This document shows, piece by piece, positions 17,901 through 24,262 of a stretch of DNA of 40,853 nt. Made by a program: the position numbers and the translations under genes. The DNA is taken from NCBI GenBank assembly GCA_002784505.1, contig PFLF01000043.1, positions 1 to 40,853 of the forward strand, read 5' to 3'. Every line of letters begins with the position of its first letter. Within the stretch, counting starts at the first letter, position 1. Source of the DNA: Candidatus Roizmanbacteria bacterium CG_4_10_14_0_8_um_filter_39_9. Its GTDB lineage: Bacteria > Patescibacteriota > Microgenomatia > UBA1406 > GWC2-37-13. The notes beneath the pieces are model-generated. The model made no database searches. It was not told where the DNA came from and was given only the letters and a program-made list of their open reading frames with translations.

Positions 17901-18410
17901 TACGACTAGTTGAAAAGCAAATATAAAAATAAGGACAATGGAGGGAATGCCGATAATCAATAAAAATCCAAGAGGTTTTTTTACCTCAGTCAGAGCATAA
18001 CCTAAATAGGGGATAGACGTTATATACTTTCCTTTTATCGCACCCGGCACTACTTCCCACACATCCTTTGATGAATTTGCATCTCCCTTAGTAATGAAAA
18101 AAGGCACAGCCCTATTACCCAATACAGTTGGCTTAATATTGACCATACGGTGGATGATCACCTGACTTTTATTACCTGGGTTTTCAAAAGCAATAATATC
18201 ACCTTTTTTTAAATCAGAGTAAGGTGCATTCTGAACAAATGCAACTGATCCAATTTGGATGTTAGGCTTCATTGATCCGGTTATGACGACAAACGGTTGG
18301 ATCTTATATCTGGTTGGAAGTATGGGGGCTGCAACAAGAAGACACAGTGCTAGGATAACTATGCACACGATCCATTCGGCTATATTAATTATTTTCTTAA
18401 ATATTGTCAT
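14970..18410 (-). CDS. SipW-type signal peptidase fused to a large adhesin-like ectodomain
   Basis: The first 215 residues are a SipW/S26B (ER-type) signal peptidase: membrane helix at 14-30, Ser46 in ITGSMKP, His87 in VIIHRMV replacing the bacterial Lys, Asp110 in KGDAN, and further helices near 147-172 and 192-210. A 930-residue exported region follows with Ig/FN3-like repeats (about 235-480, motifs WWRVQAIDTVGN and AVDKAGNES), a jelly-roll or CBM-like domain (about 490-650), an Ig-like repeat (655-720), an FN3 domain (about 725-815, SPGNNGSSGRAAKYDIRYST) and a lamin-tail domain (about 830-950, INELMWMG, DEWIELRN, IDLSGFKI). The ATG at 18410 is preferred over the TTG two codons upstream. 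It lies between two likely substrates. A fusion of processing enzyme and surface protein is unusual. Confidence 0.85.
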   Translation of the reverse strand: MTIFKKIINIAEWIVCIVILALCLLVAAPILPTRYKIQPFVVITGSMKPNIQIGSVAFVQNAPYSDLKKGDIIAFENPGNKSQVIIHRMVNIKPTVLGNRAVPFFITKGDANSSKDVWEVVPGAIKGKYITSIPYLGYALTEVKKPLGFLLIIGIPSIVLIFIFAFQLVVGILEEMRKKRSEENKPIKTPHTVVGILIFLFLPLSIFSYKTINALWLKNIDASGISISAKDFVPPPVPLLRSPANNTIMNSAGLQQTWQYVVDEHGSNPVTYYYESCGVDPQLYAGQICPAGQVRYTATYTIANKQTIGGEERIVKNASGAPDGIFWWRVQAIDTVGNRSAWSEVWKLTLDSTKPLKPQVKTIYKGHNSSTWTEVGCGGFTNDTHITIEWYPSTDPNIDYYWFGTKSNTKHAKVYHPTTQYFGNMTPGNNPYSYTIIAVDKAGNESVISNSCGLTLDQVAPSSLSLSIEGSYTKAVEEKFTNGGLESGLTGWTTAGDVAITTGDIITQPFPETDLVINPYDGSSSMARIGNYAYPSDEGNKVWENRLMQSVSGGAKGLSLHYNYASYDNAFDDPGFFIRLNGQEIFKTDPSVLSTADFGVARNTGWQQFSYDLSDYANSDKLNLAIYAGNTTDNTLQSWAYVDAITTYFVSAPGHATYTLVGSDALSGINHYEYRIGGESWQQTSSTFQVTEHGDHWVEYYAVDNAGNNSSIYRVQVITDNQAPATINDLGVAEIRINTATLTWTSPGNNGSSGRAAKYDIRYSTSPIITEDNFNSATSAGKIPVPQEAGLNESVEILGLNPSTAYYFAIRAADEAPNWSGIDTTTGTTTALAPLTSVTAGDIVINELMWMGTSVSTADEWIELRNMTDRTIDLSGFKIQKYNGTTYADMVTLPSSSVAPHSYFLITNYAPGTAGSQLKSSVTADLVTTSVALAAGHLQLQLTDPLSNVLDTAWDYTYDLSTGEGEGLYDAIDLKYYSMERTSVPGIGMDPLNWYSCIDSASRTEFFTTGTVGSDVRGTPRTENRSENEPLAHLTTSVRPTPTVSATPEATLTLADDRKTVSFSVQNIADYDKLSYELSYDAFSIAKGLVGSDVDISSLDKYEKTDLDLATCSGEVCTYDTDVKNVKLIIILTDKDGVKITLEENL

Positions 18411-18467
18411 ACACAAGTAAATACGAAACCATTTATCAGTTAACTTTCTTTTCTATTAAACGCTCAT

Positions 18468-18496
18468 CTAACATCATGGTTAACTCATGATGTTAG
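18468..18496 (-). terminator. Perfect 11-bp hairpin between the TasA-like and SipW-fusion genes
   Basis: CTAACATCATG (18468-18478) and CATGATGTTAG (18486-18496) pair perfectly around a 7-nt loop. It starts 23 nt after the TasA-like stop and lies 57 nt before the SipW-fusion start. There is no U-run on either side, so a classical terminator is doubtful; mRNA stabilisation or partial attenuation are alternatives. Confidence 0.5.
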
Positions 18497-18519
18497 TGAA
18501 TGCTTAATCAAGTCAAAAA

Positions 18520-19086
18520 TTACATTTGTGTTCCAGTGAGCAACCAAGTTGAGTACGTGCTTGTGCCAGCCAAAGCTTGTGGAAAGCTTGCGTCTGTGTT
18601 CAAACACATGTACATCGTCTTATCTGCTCCTTTTGCGATTGTTACATTAGTTGGGGTAGATACGGCTATCCAAGTGCCAATCTTCTCATTTGCACTGCTA
18701 GGTGCCCATCCTGATTCGCCAAACTTAACATACGTGGTATTAGCCATTTCAGTTGAATTCCACCATGTTGTATTACTCATACTTGTGAGCTGTGCATCAA
18801 TAGCCAAAGTAATATCTGCAGAACTTGAGTTACGCAGATAGACCGGGATATAAGAAGTACAGGTAGTATTGTAATTTGGCATTATGTTTGAAAACGTTGT
18901 TATGGCGCTAAAATTTGCCGTTGACCCATATGATGTGCCGTCAGTTGATACTAATAGTCCGATAGTACCCGCATCTATTCTAATGTTTTGAGCCGTGGCA
19001 GTCGTTGTCCAAAGAGCATATGCTCCTGATCCTAATGCCGCCAATACCACTACTAATGCGATTGTTGATACGATTATCTTTTTCAT
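18520..19086 (-). CDS. TasA/CalY-like small exported protein (probable SipW-type substrate)
   Basis: This 188-aa protein has the signal layout of SipW-dependent proteins: MKKIIVSTIALVVVLAALGSGAYALWTTT, with the charged start, a long hydrophobic core and the AYAxW region shortly before cleavage. The mature part is a Thr/Ser/Asn-rich beta domain with a central IPVYLRNSSSADITLAID strand pair, similar in plan to camelysin/TasA (family form: p.y.r.i.vkNtgs....v). Two Cys (TTCTSY, YMCLNT) could form one disulfide. It has the strongest ribosome site in the region (GGGGAGGTGA) and a long leader, suggesting high expression. It lies just upstream of the SipW fusion, so it is the likely main substrate. 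Fibre formation is inference. Confidence 0.75.
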   Translation of the reverse strand: MKKIIVSTIALVVVLAALGSGAYALWTTTATAQNIRIDAGTIGLLVSTDGTSYGSTANFSAITTFSNIMPNYNTTCTSYIPVYLRNSSSADITLAIDAQLTSMSNTTWWNSTEMANTTYVKFGESGWAPSSANEKIGTWIAVSTPTNVTIAKGADKTMYMCLNTDASFPQALAGTSTYSTWLLTGTQM

Positions 19087-19094
19087 TTATTTTT

Positions 19095-19104
19095 TCACCT
19101 CCCC
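19095..19104 (-). promoter_or_regulatory. Very strong ribosome binding site of the TasA-like gene
   Basis: The minus strand reads GGGGAGGTGA with good spacing to the ATG at 19086. The surrounding 16 nt (TGAGGGGAGGTGAAAA) are identical to the site before the 52-aa gene at 40291. Most other genes in the window have no visible site. Confidence 0.8.
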
Positions 19105-19151
19105 TCAAAATTGTTTGCATAAATTTTTAACGAGTTGAAAGCCATACTAAA

Positions 19152-19189
19152 ATCCAGCCCTTACCTCTTGCGAGATTTATTGGCTGGAT
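19152..19189 (-). ncRNA. Structured 5' leader element of the TasA-like gene
   Basis: On the minus strand ATCCAGCC (19182-19189) pairs perfectly with GGCTGGAT (19152-19159). An inner stem ATCTC/GAGGT is closed by a GCAA (GNRA) tetraloop at 19168-19171, with asymmetric internal loops AATAA and AAG. It does not match a riboswitch class I know. The element lies 65 nt upstream of the start codon in a leader of about 170 nt. Confidence 0.5.
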
Positions 19190-19261
19190 GGTTGCACACA
19201 GAGCTCTATGTACATAAATTATGCAAATGCTACAGACTTTCGTAGTAGTTTTTACAGACAT

Positions 19262-19290
19262 ATATAACCTTGTTATGATACCCCAAACAA
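19262..19290 (-). promoter_or_regulatory. Probable promoter of the TasA-SipW operon
   Basis: On the minus strand TTGTTT (19285-19290) and TTATAT (19262-19267) are separated by 17 nt. Initiation here gives a leader of roughly 170 nt containing the hairpin at 19152-19189. The upstream lipase gene could also read through. Confidence 0.45.
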
Positions 19291-19321
19291 CTAGTATATT
19301 TTTACTAAATATATTCATTAT

Positions 19322-21970
19322 TTACATATTTCTCACATCTTTTTGAATCTTTTGAATTGATTTTATATATATTTCAGCTTGTGTATATTTTTTTTGAGTC
19401 ATCGCATCTTCTGCAAGTTGTGTCCGCTTTTCAATTTCAATGAGTTGAAGAGCATTTTTTTGTACTGCTTTTCCGCGGCCTTTCATTTGTAACAAATAAT
19501 TTTGTAGAGGAGAAATGAGTTTCTTTGAGACGGCGATACTTTTGCTTAGCCTTGATGGGACAATCCCAAAATTATAGTTTTCTAATACTTTTCCATATAC
19601 TTCTTCCAGTTTTTCTATTGCATAAAATATTTTTGCCTTCTCGTTTATATTTGATTTTTGATATGCGAGAAACAGTTGCTGATGGGTAAGTAGGAGTGAG
19701 GATTTAAGTCTGCCCTTATTTTGGACTGAGTAAAATTGTTTTGCAAATTTGATATTGCTTATTGATTTTGCTATATCGGTTTTTTTTAGTGTTTTATTTA
19801 TATCCGTCAAATATAGAGCAAGCTCATCAAATAGAGCAGGCGTTGCAGATAGGGGAAAGGAAGGCATTTGAGAGTTGGATTCGATTTGGTATGTGTCAAT
19901 TTGATTAGTCGGAGGATCCTGGGTGATCTCTCCTTCAATCCGATTCCACATATCTTTATTTGACCCTAACTGCCCAATAAAAATGGTATATCTCCCTTTT
20001 TCCTGTCCGATTACTCTCAGTAGGTAATTACCGGACTGAGCATTTTCGATAAATAATTGTCCCTCATTTTCATCATATGTTTTGTTGTCATGAACGACCT
20101 GAAGTTTTGCAGGAGACAACATAAGAAAAATAAGGGATGGACTGATTTGAGTTTTATTACTCTCAGCGACGTCAGGTTCTGCGAAAGATATATTTGCAGC
20201 TTGCAAAATTGCTTTAATTCCCCGAACGGTGTACATTAGTTCACCATGATTGAGATTCGTAAAGATTGGGTTGTTGCCGATCGCTGCAGAACTATTTATG
20301 ACTAAATTATCACCATTCGTTGTTAATCTTTCGGTCGGTCTTCCATCAACATATATATCCAACAGTCGATCCATTACAGATCTATTTGACAATTTGTAAC
20401 CACTCAGCGTGTCAATTGAGTCACCCGCTATGGTTTGCAATGAAGCAAGTGTTTGAGAATTGGGAATTTGATACAAAAGGGGTAATGAATTTTGCATGAA
20501 AAGTGAGGAGTTGGCAATAATGGTGCCATCTCTCATTAAGTAATTTTGAAGCGGCAAAAGATTTTGAGCAATTGGGAAGTAACTATTTATTATTTGTTTA
20601 TCTGAATCAATTCCGTTTCGGTAAAGTTGCAGTATCATTTTCTGGCCCAACCATTCAAATGTGTCGCCTGTTTCGATTTCCCCTGCCTCTACCGGCTTAT
20701 AGGCAAAAGCCGTTCCTCCATGCGGAGCACCGACGGTTAAAACTTTATTAATTTGTGAGGGTCCGTATTTTTGAAGATATATGCGGCTGATAAACCCTCC
20801 CAGAGAGTGGCCGATGAGAATCGGTTTCTGAGTATATTGCTTGTTTTGGATATAAGAATATAATTCATCTGCCGTTTTTTCAGCCGACTGTCTCCAGTCA
20901 TAGTTAAAGAAACGATAGTCAGTATTTTTCACATATCCAAGATTATTTAATGTCTGTTCAATTCCCTTATACTCGTTTACCATCGGATTCATGCTCCATT
21001 GAGATTGGGCGACTTGAGCATTATGAAAGAGCGCCTCCTTATTCCAAGAGGCAAACATACCGGGGATAAGAATAAGGGGATGCTTTGGAAGTGGCGTAGG
21101 AGTTGGAGTGGGGAGAGGATTTAAGGATATTGCAAGATTCAATTTCCAGTCGCCAGAGGGAGTTCCGTAATAAAGCATTAGCTCATTATCTTTTTGAAAG
21201 ACAAAAGGAAAGTATGAAGAGGACATAATCGTGGTACGGTTTATCCACTGGGAAGTACAGGAAAGGGGAGCATGAGTTTCAACATATTCAATTCCCCGCG
21301 GCGAGTGGAAAAATAAATAGTATGAAACCCCATCTTTTATGAAGGACTTCGGAACCGAATCTTGATCGAGAAAATAATTGCCACATTTACTAAAATTGAC
21401 TCCATCAGAAGAAGTGGCTAAACCCGTTTTCCAGTTACCGTTTAATGCGGTATAAAACAGAAAATACGTTTTATTTTCAAAATATATGGTGGGTGATGAA
21501 ACCCCATCTCTCTCCCAACTTAGCTCCGGAAGCAAAATCGTCCGCAATGTTGAAGCATCAAAATCAACGCCGTTTGATGACTCGATTTTCATTATTCTTG
21601 TGTGCTCACCCGAGGGAGTTGTTGCGAAGTACAACAGATATGTTTCACCTACTCTATACATTGAAGGATCATGAATATCCTGACCATTTAGGAAATCAAA
21701 TAATTTAGCTCCTTGCCAATGGATGCCATCACTCGATGTTGCATAGGCGATTCGAAGTCCCGCCCCTACCGAGGTGTACCACATTTTATATTCTCCATTT
21801 TCAAAAATGATTGATGATTGCATTACTCCTGTTTCATTCCAACCTGAGTAGTTTGATACAACGCTCAAAGGGTTGGAAGAATCGGGAACAAACGATTCAA
21901 ATGCATGAATAAACTGCGTATTTAAATGAAAAATAGTAAGAAGGATTAAAATACTGAATATTTTTTTCAT
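19322..21970 (-). CDS. Secreted beta-propeller plus LCAT-like lipase/esterase
   Basis: This 882-aa protein has a signal peptide (residues 1-23, ending IHA-FES). Residues about 30-285 hold repeated blades of the five-bladed glycosidase-type propeller (EYKMWYTS, TYLLYFATT, TYFLFYTALNG, SYYLFFHS, LMLYYGTPSGDW with SSDG..W turns), as in GH32/43/68-like folds; without an alignment the catalytic acids cannot be assigned. A PTPTPTPLP linker leads to an alpha/beta hydrolase of the LCAT/PGAP1-like type: HPLILIPGMFASW, nucleophile S389 in GHSLGG, probable D554 (NGDNLV) and H575 (NHGEL). The last 200 residues are helical. It could cleave lipids, glycans or esters at the cell surface. It sits upstream of the TasA-SipW genes in the same direction; a GAAAGAAG stretch precedes the ATG. 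Confidence 0.8.
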   Translation of the reverse strand: MKKIFSILILLTIFHLNTQFIHAFESFVPDSSNPLSVVSNYSGWNETGVMQSSIIFENGEYKMWYTSVGAGLRIAYATSSDGIHWQGAKLFDFLNGQDIHDPSMYRVGETYLLYFATTPSGEHTRIMKIESSNGVDFDASTLRTILLPELSWERDGVSSPTIYFENKTYFLFYTALNGNWKTGLATSSDGVNFSKCGNYFLDQDSVPKSFIKDGVSYYLFFHSPRGIEYVETHAPLSCTSQWINRTTIMSSSYFPFVFQKDNELMLYYGTPSGDWKLNLAISLNPLPTPTPTPLPKHPLILIPGMFASWNKEALFHNAQVAQSQWSMNPMVNEYKGIEQTLNNLGYVKNTDYRFFNYDWRQSAEKTADELYSYIQNKQYTQKPILIGHSLGGFISRIYLQKYGPSQINKVLTVGAPHGGTAFAYKPVEAGEIETGDTFEWLGQKMILQLYRNGIDSDKQIINSYFPIAQNLLPLQNYLMRDGTIIANSSLFMQNSLPLLYQIPNSQTLASLQTIAGDSIDTLSGYKLSNRSVMDRLLDIYVDGRPTERLTTNGDNLVINSSAAIGNNPIFTNLNHGELMYTVRGIKAILQAANISFAEPDVAESNKTQISPSLIFLMLSPAKLQVVHDNKTYDENEGQLFIENAQSGNYLLRVIGQEKGRYTIFIGQLGSNKDMWNRIEGEITQDPPTNQIDTYQIESNSQMPSFPLSATPALFDELALYLTDINKTLKKTDIAKSISNIKFAKQFYSVQNKGRLKSSLLLTHQQLFLAYQKSNINEKAKIFYAIEKLEEVYGKVLENYNFGIVPSRLSKSIAVSKKLISPLQNYLLQMKGRGKAVQKNALQLIEIEKRTQLAEDAMTQKKYTQAEIYIKSIQKIQKDVRNM

Positions 21971-22028
21971 TAACTTCTTTCTAATTAATGAATTAAAATA
22001 CTACAATGGACTCTATGCTACATTTACC

Positions 22029-22985
22029 CTATTTTTTCTTGATATAAAGCTCCAGGATAGACCCATGGTAGTGTAGGTTTAGCAGGCGATAAAAAAGCGG
22101 GGCAATACATCTGTCAAATAGTAGATATTTTATTAGGCGCAAGGAAGAATAACTGACTTTTTTAGCCTCATCGGGCCTACCCGAATGCCCCAATTCTAAC
22201 CGCGTAGGTTGGAATTGGACTGGTACAACGGTTCGATAGGCATGTGAGTTTCCTGATTTAAATATGGCTTTAATTATCCCCATAAGATGTTCCGGGTAGC
22301 TATATGTTGACACTTTGTCTATTTGACATCTCGGCGGAGTAATAGTCTTAATTGTTTTTTTAGAAAAAATCCACAAATGATCAGGTGGAGTGAGGAAGGT
22401 ATAATTGTTTTGCTCAGCCTTATATAAATGACTGTCCAAATTGGGTGTCTCAATATATAAAATACCATCTGGGGACAATAATTTACATGCGTCCTTCATC
22501 AATTTTTTTGGATTTGAAACATGTTCGATCACATGAATGAATGTAATAAAATCGTATTTTATATTTTGATGACTCTTTGCATATATTTCAAAACTTGTTT
22601 TATACAATTTTTTGATTGATTTATAAATGGGAACATTATAAAAAGAGCCTGAAGGTTCAACTGCAGAAACGTTAAGGCCAATATCAAGGGCTTCATTGGC
22701 AAAATATCCGTATCCCGACCCAACATCCAACAAGCTAGTCCCTGATGGATTGATACTTTTTAGATTTAGGAGAATTTTTTTTGCACGCGCCCTGATAGGA
22801 GTTTCATTCGTTTTTCCTGCAAAATAATCAAAACTACTTTTATAATACTTATCAATCTGCGTTTTTGATGGTTGAGGATATAAAAAAAGAAGATTACATG
22901 GAACACATCGGTAATATTTATATTGATCAACTTGATTTGCAATTACCGAACTGCAACGACACAGTGGACAAGATGTTTTGGGCAT
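22029..22985 (-). CDS. Zinc-ribbon class I SAM-dependent methyltransferase
   Basis: This 318-aa protein has an N-terminal zinc ribbon (CPLCRC and CVPCNLLFLYPQP) followed by a Methyltransf_23-type Rossmann domain. Motif I is LLDVGSGYGYFAN (about 104-116), the acidic motif II is SAVEPSG, and a HVIEHVSNP motif marks the ubiquinone-menaquinone-like group often found in surface-glycan clusters. The substrate cannot be read from sequence; sugars or lipid-linked glycans are plausible from the neighbouring genes. A TTGCCT-N18-CATAAT promoter ends 5 nt before the ATG, so a leaderless mRNA is likely. It is transcribed away from the methyltransferase remnant and second methyltransferase at 23095-24211. 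Confidence 0.88.
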   Translation of the reverse strand: MPKTSCPLCRCSSVIANQVDQYKYYRCVPCNLLFLYPQPSKTQIDKYYKSSFDYFAGKTNETPIRARAKKILLNLKSINPSGTSLLDVGSGYGYFANEALDIGLNVSAVEPSGSFYNVPIYKSIKKLYKTSFEIYAKSHQNIKYDFITFIHVIEHVSNPKKLMKDACKLLSPDGILYIETPNLDSHLYKAEQNNYTFLTPPDHLWIFSKKTIKTITPPRCQIDKVSTYSYPEHLMGIIKAIFKSGNSHAYRTVVPVQFQPTRLELGHSGRPDEAKKVSYSSLRLIKYLLFDRCIAPLFYRLLNLHYHGSILELYIKKK

Positions 22986-22990
22986 GTGAA

Positions 22991-23020
22991 ATTATGAGGC
23001 GCATAGTTGATGATAGGCAA
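22991..23020 (-). promoter_or_regulatory. Promoter of the 22985 methyltransferase
   Basis: On the minus strand TTGCCT (23015-23020) and CATAAT (22991-22996) are separated by 18 nt; the -10 box ends 5 nt from the ATG. An extended -10 element TGC-TACAAT (23030-23038) faces the other way, towards the remnant and methyltransferase on the plus strand. Confidence 0.6.
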
Positions 23021-23094
23021 CCGCTTCTGTGCTACAATTAGGAGAGTTCGGAGGTTTGGAATAATGTAATTATTGCGAATAACCTTTTCTATGA

Positions 23095-23388
23095 AATGCG
23101 TTCTCTATTGAGAATCATAAGTGGTTCTTTACCCCCCCATCAATGAAAACTTTGCTTCTAAAAACAGGATATACCATTGAAATACTATCAACTCATGAAG
23201 ATTTTATTGACTTCAAAAAAAATCTTGATGGGAACTGGGGGAGAATTGGAAGCAGTGTTATCCGCAAGATGCTGAAGAGCATATATTTGGTTTGTTTTAC
23301 TCCGTTATACTTCTTCTTTAGAGGTATACTGTGGAATCAGGGCAAGGAAGACTTATTATTTGTTATTGCGCGCAAAATGAATGAATAA
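23095..23388 (+). pseudogene. Remnant of a methyltransferase C terminus
   Basis: The frame is open from 23095 and encodes ENHKWFFTPPSMKTLLLKTG followed by about 75 residues that end LLFVIARKMNE. This matches the end of Methyltransf_23-type proteins (H.W.FTP.SL..LL...G..I), but the zinc ribbon and SAM-binding half are missing, and a TGA precedes the coherent part. An ATG at 23143 could give an 81-aa peptide, but no function is expected. Its last 8 nt overlap the next methyltransferase gene. It probably reflects duplication and decay of a neighbouring methyltransferase. Confidence 0.65.
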
Positions 23389-24211
23389 ATTATTCTCTTC
23401 AAACTGTGTTTGCTCAGTTGTAAAACAACAATTTATTCCGACTATAATATATAGAAACGAAACAGTTTTTAAAAACTATAATGGTCTTGTAATCGCAAAG
23501 TGTCAACATTGCGGGATGCTTAAAACATTCTCAAGTAACAATAAGATAAAAGTTACGCCCGAAATAAGTGAAGTTGAGCACTATGAGGAAAACCGTCAGG
23601 ACTTTCAAAATAGTTTTGAAGAGCTAGTAAACAGGGTCAAGGTGTATATAAAATCTGGATCAGTTCTTGAAGTTGGGGCATCATCGGGGAATTTGATGCG
23701 CGTGTTTCAAGTTCAAGGATTTGACGTCTCTGGCATTGAGCCAAACAGACCGGCATTTAATGTATTGACAAAACAATTTGGCCAACGCGCTTATTACGGA
23801 TATCTAAAAGATTTCATTATCAAAAACAAAGTACAATTTGACCTAGTTATTTACAATCATGTGTTGGAGCATGTTGAAAATCCAAATAATGAGCTTAATC
23901 TTATAAAACAGGTGTTGAAAAAAGGCGGCCTGTTAATTGTGGGAGTACCGAACTGTGACAACATTGTTTTTAAAGTTCGAAGAAAATTCTGGGAATCACT
24001 ATTACCCAATCAACACATCTGGCACTTTTCAACAAAACATCTTTTTGCCTTGCTTACATCGAATGGTTTCAGAATTCTTAACATCAGCTACAACAATCAT
24101 AAACGCAAAGACTATCCCTTAATCAAGAAAATATATTTTTGGTTTCTTGTGGGATTTAATCGTCTGAAAGGCTCAGGAGAGGCGGTACTTGTTATAGCTA
24201 TAAAACTATAG
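23381..24211 (+). CDS. Second zinc-ribbon SAM-dependent methyltransferase
   Basis: This 276-aa protein has Cys pairs near the start (NCVCS and KCQHCGM), a linker, then a Methyltransf_23 domain: motif I VLEVGASSGNLM (about 97-108), SGIEPNRPA for the acidic motif II, and NHVLEHVENPNNEL for the post-I helix. The C-terminal WHFSTKHLFALLTSNGFRI block is also family-typical and parallels the remnant just upstream. The substrate is unknown. The start lies inside the end of the methyltransferase remnant, so it may depend on translation of that frame or on the promoter at 23030-23038. A REP-like hairpin follows the stop by 6 nt and could end transcription. Confidence 0.87.
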   Translation: MNKLFSSNCVCSVVKQQFIPTIIYRNETVFKNYNGLVIAKCQHCGMLKTFSSNNKIKVTPEISEVEHYEENRQDFQNSFEELVNRVKVYIKSGSVLEVGASSGNLMRVFQVQGFDVSGIEPNRPAFNVLTKQFGQRAYYGYLKDFIIKNKVQFDLVIYNHVLEHVENPNNELNLIKQVLKKGGLLIVGVPNCDNIVFKVRRKFWESLLPNQHIWHFSTKHLFALLTSNGFRILNISYNNHKRKDYPLIKKIYFWFLVGFNRLKGSGEAVLVIAIKL

Positions 24212-24217
24212 ATTTAT

Positions 24218-24256
24218 TTATCAGTTCGGAACTGATAAACATCTCGGAGGTGATAA
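24218..24256. repeat. REP-like 39-bp element, copy 3 (solo)
   Basis: TTATCAGTTCGGAA (24218-24231), an 11-nt centre and CTCGGAGGTGATAA (24243-24256) repeat the 14-11-14 plan of the RAYT-flanking copies, with four mismatches between arms. It lies between convergent genes, 6 nt after one stop and 6 nt before the other, where it could also act as a bidirectional terminator. Confidence 0.75.
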
Positions 24257-24262
24257 GAAAAT

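Noticed and set aside
19152..19189. Cyclic-di-GMP riboswitch in the TasA leader
   Set aside because: The GNRA-capped stem invited the idea, but the conserved GEMM core sequences are not present, so I leave it as an unnamed structured element.
19127..19318. 63-codon minus-strand frame upstream of the TasA-like gene
   Set aside because: It lacks a ribosome site, its sequence is not protein-like, and it runs through the structured leader and promoter.
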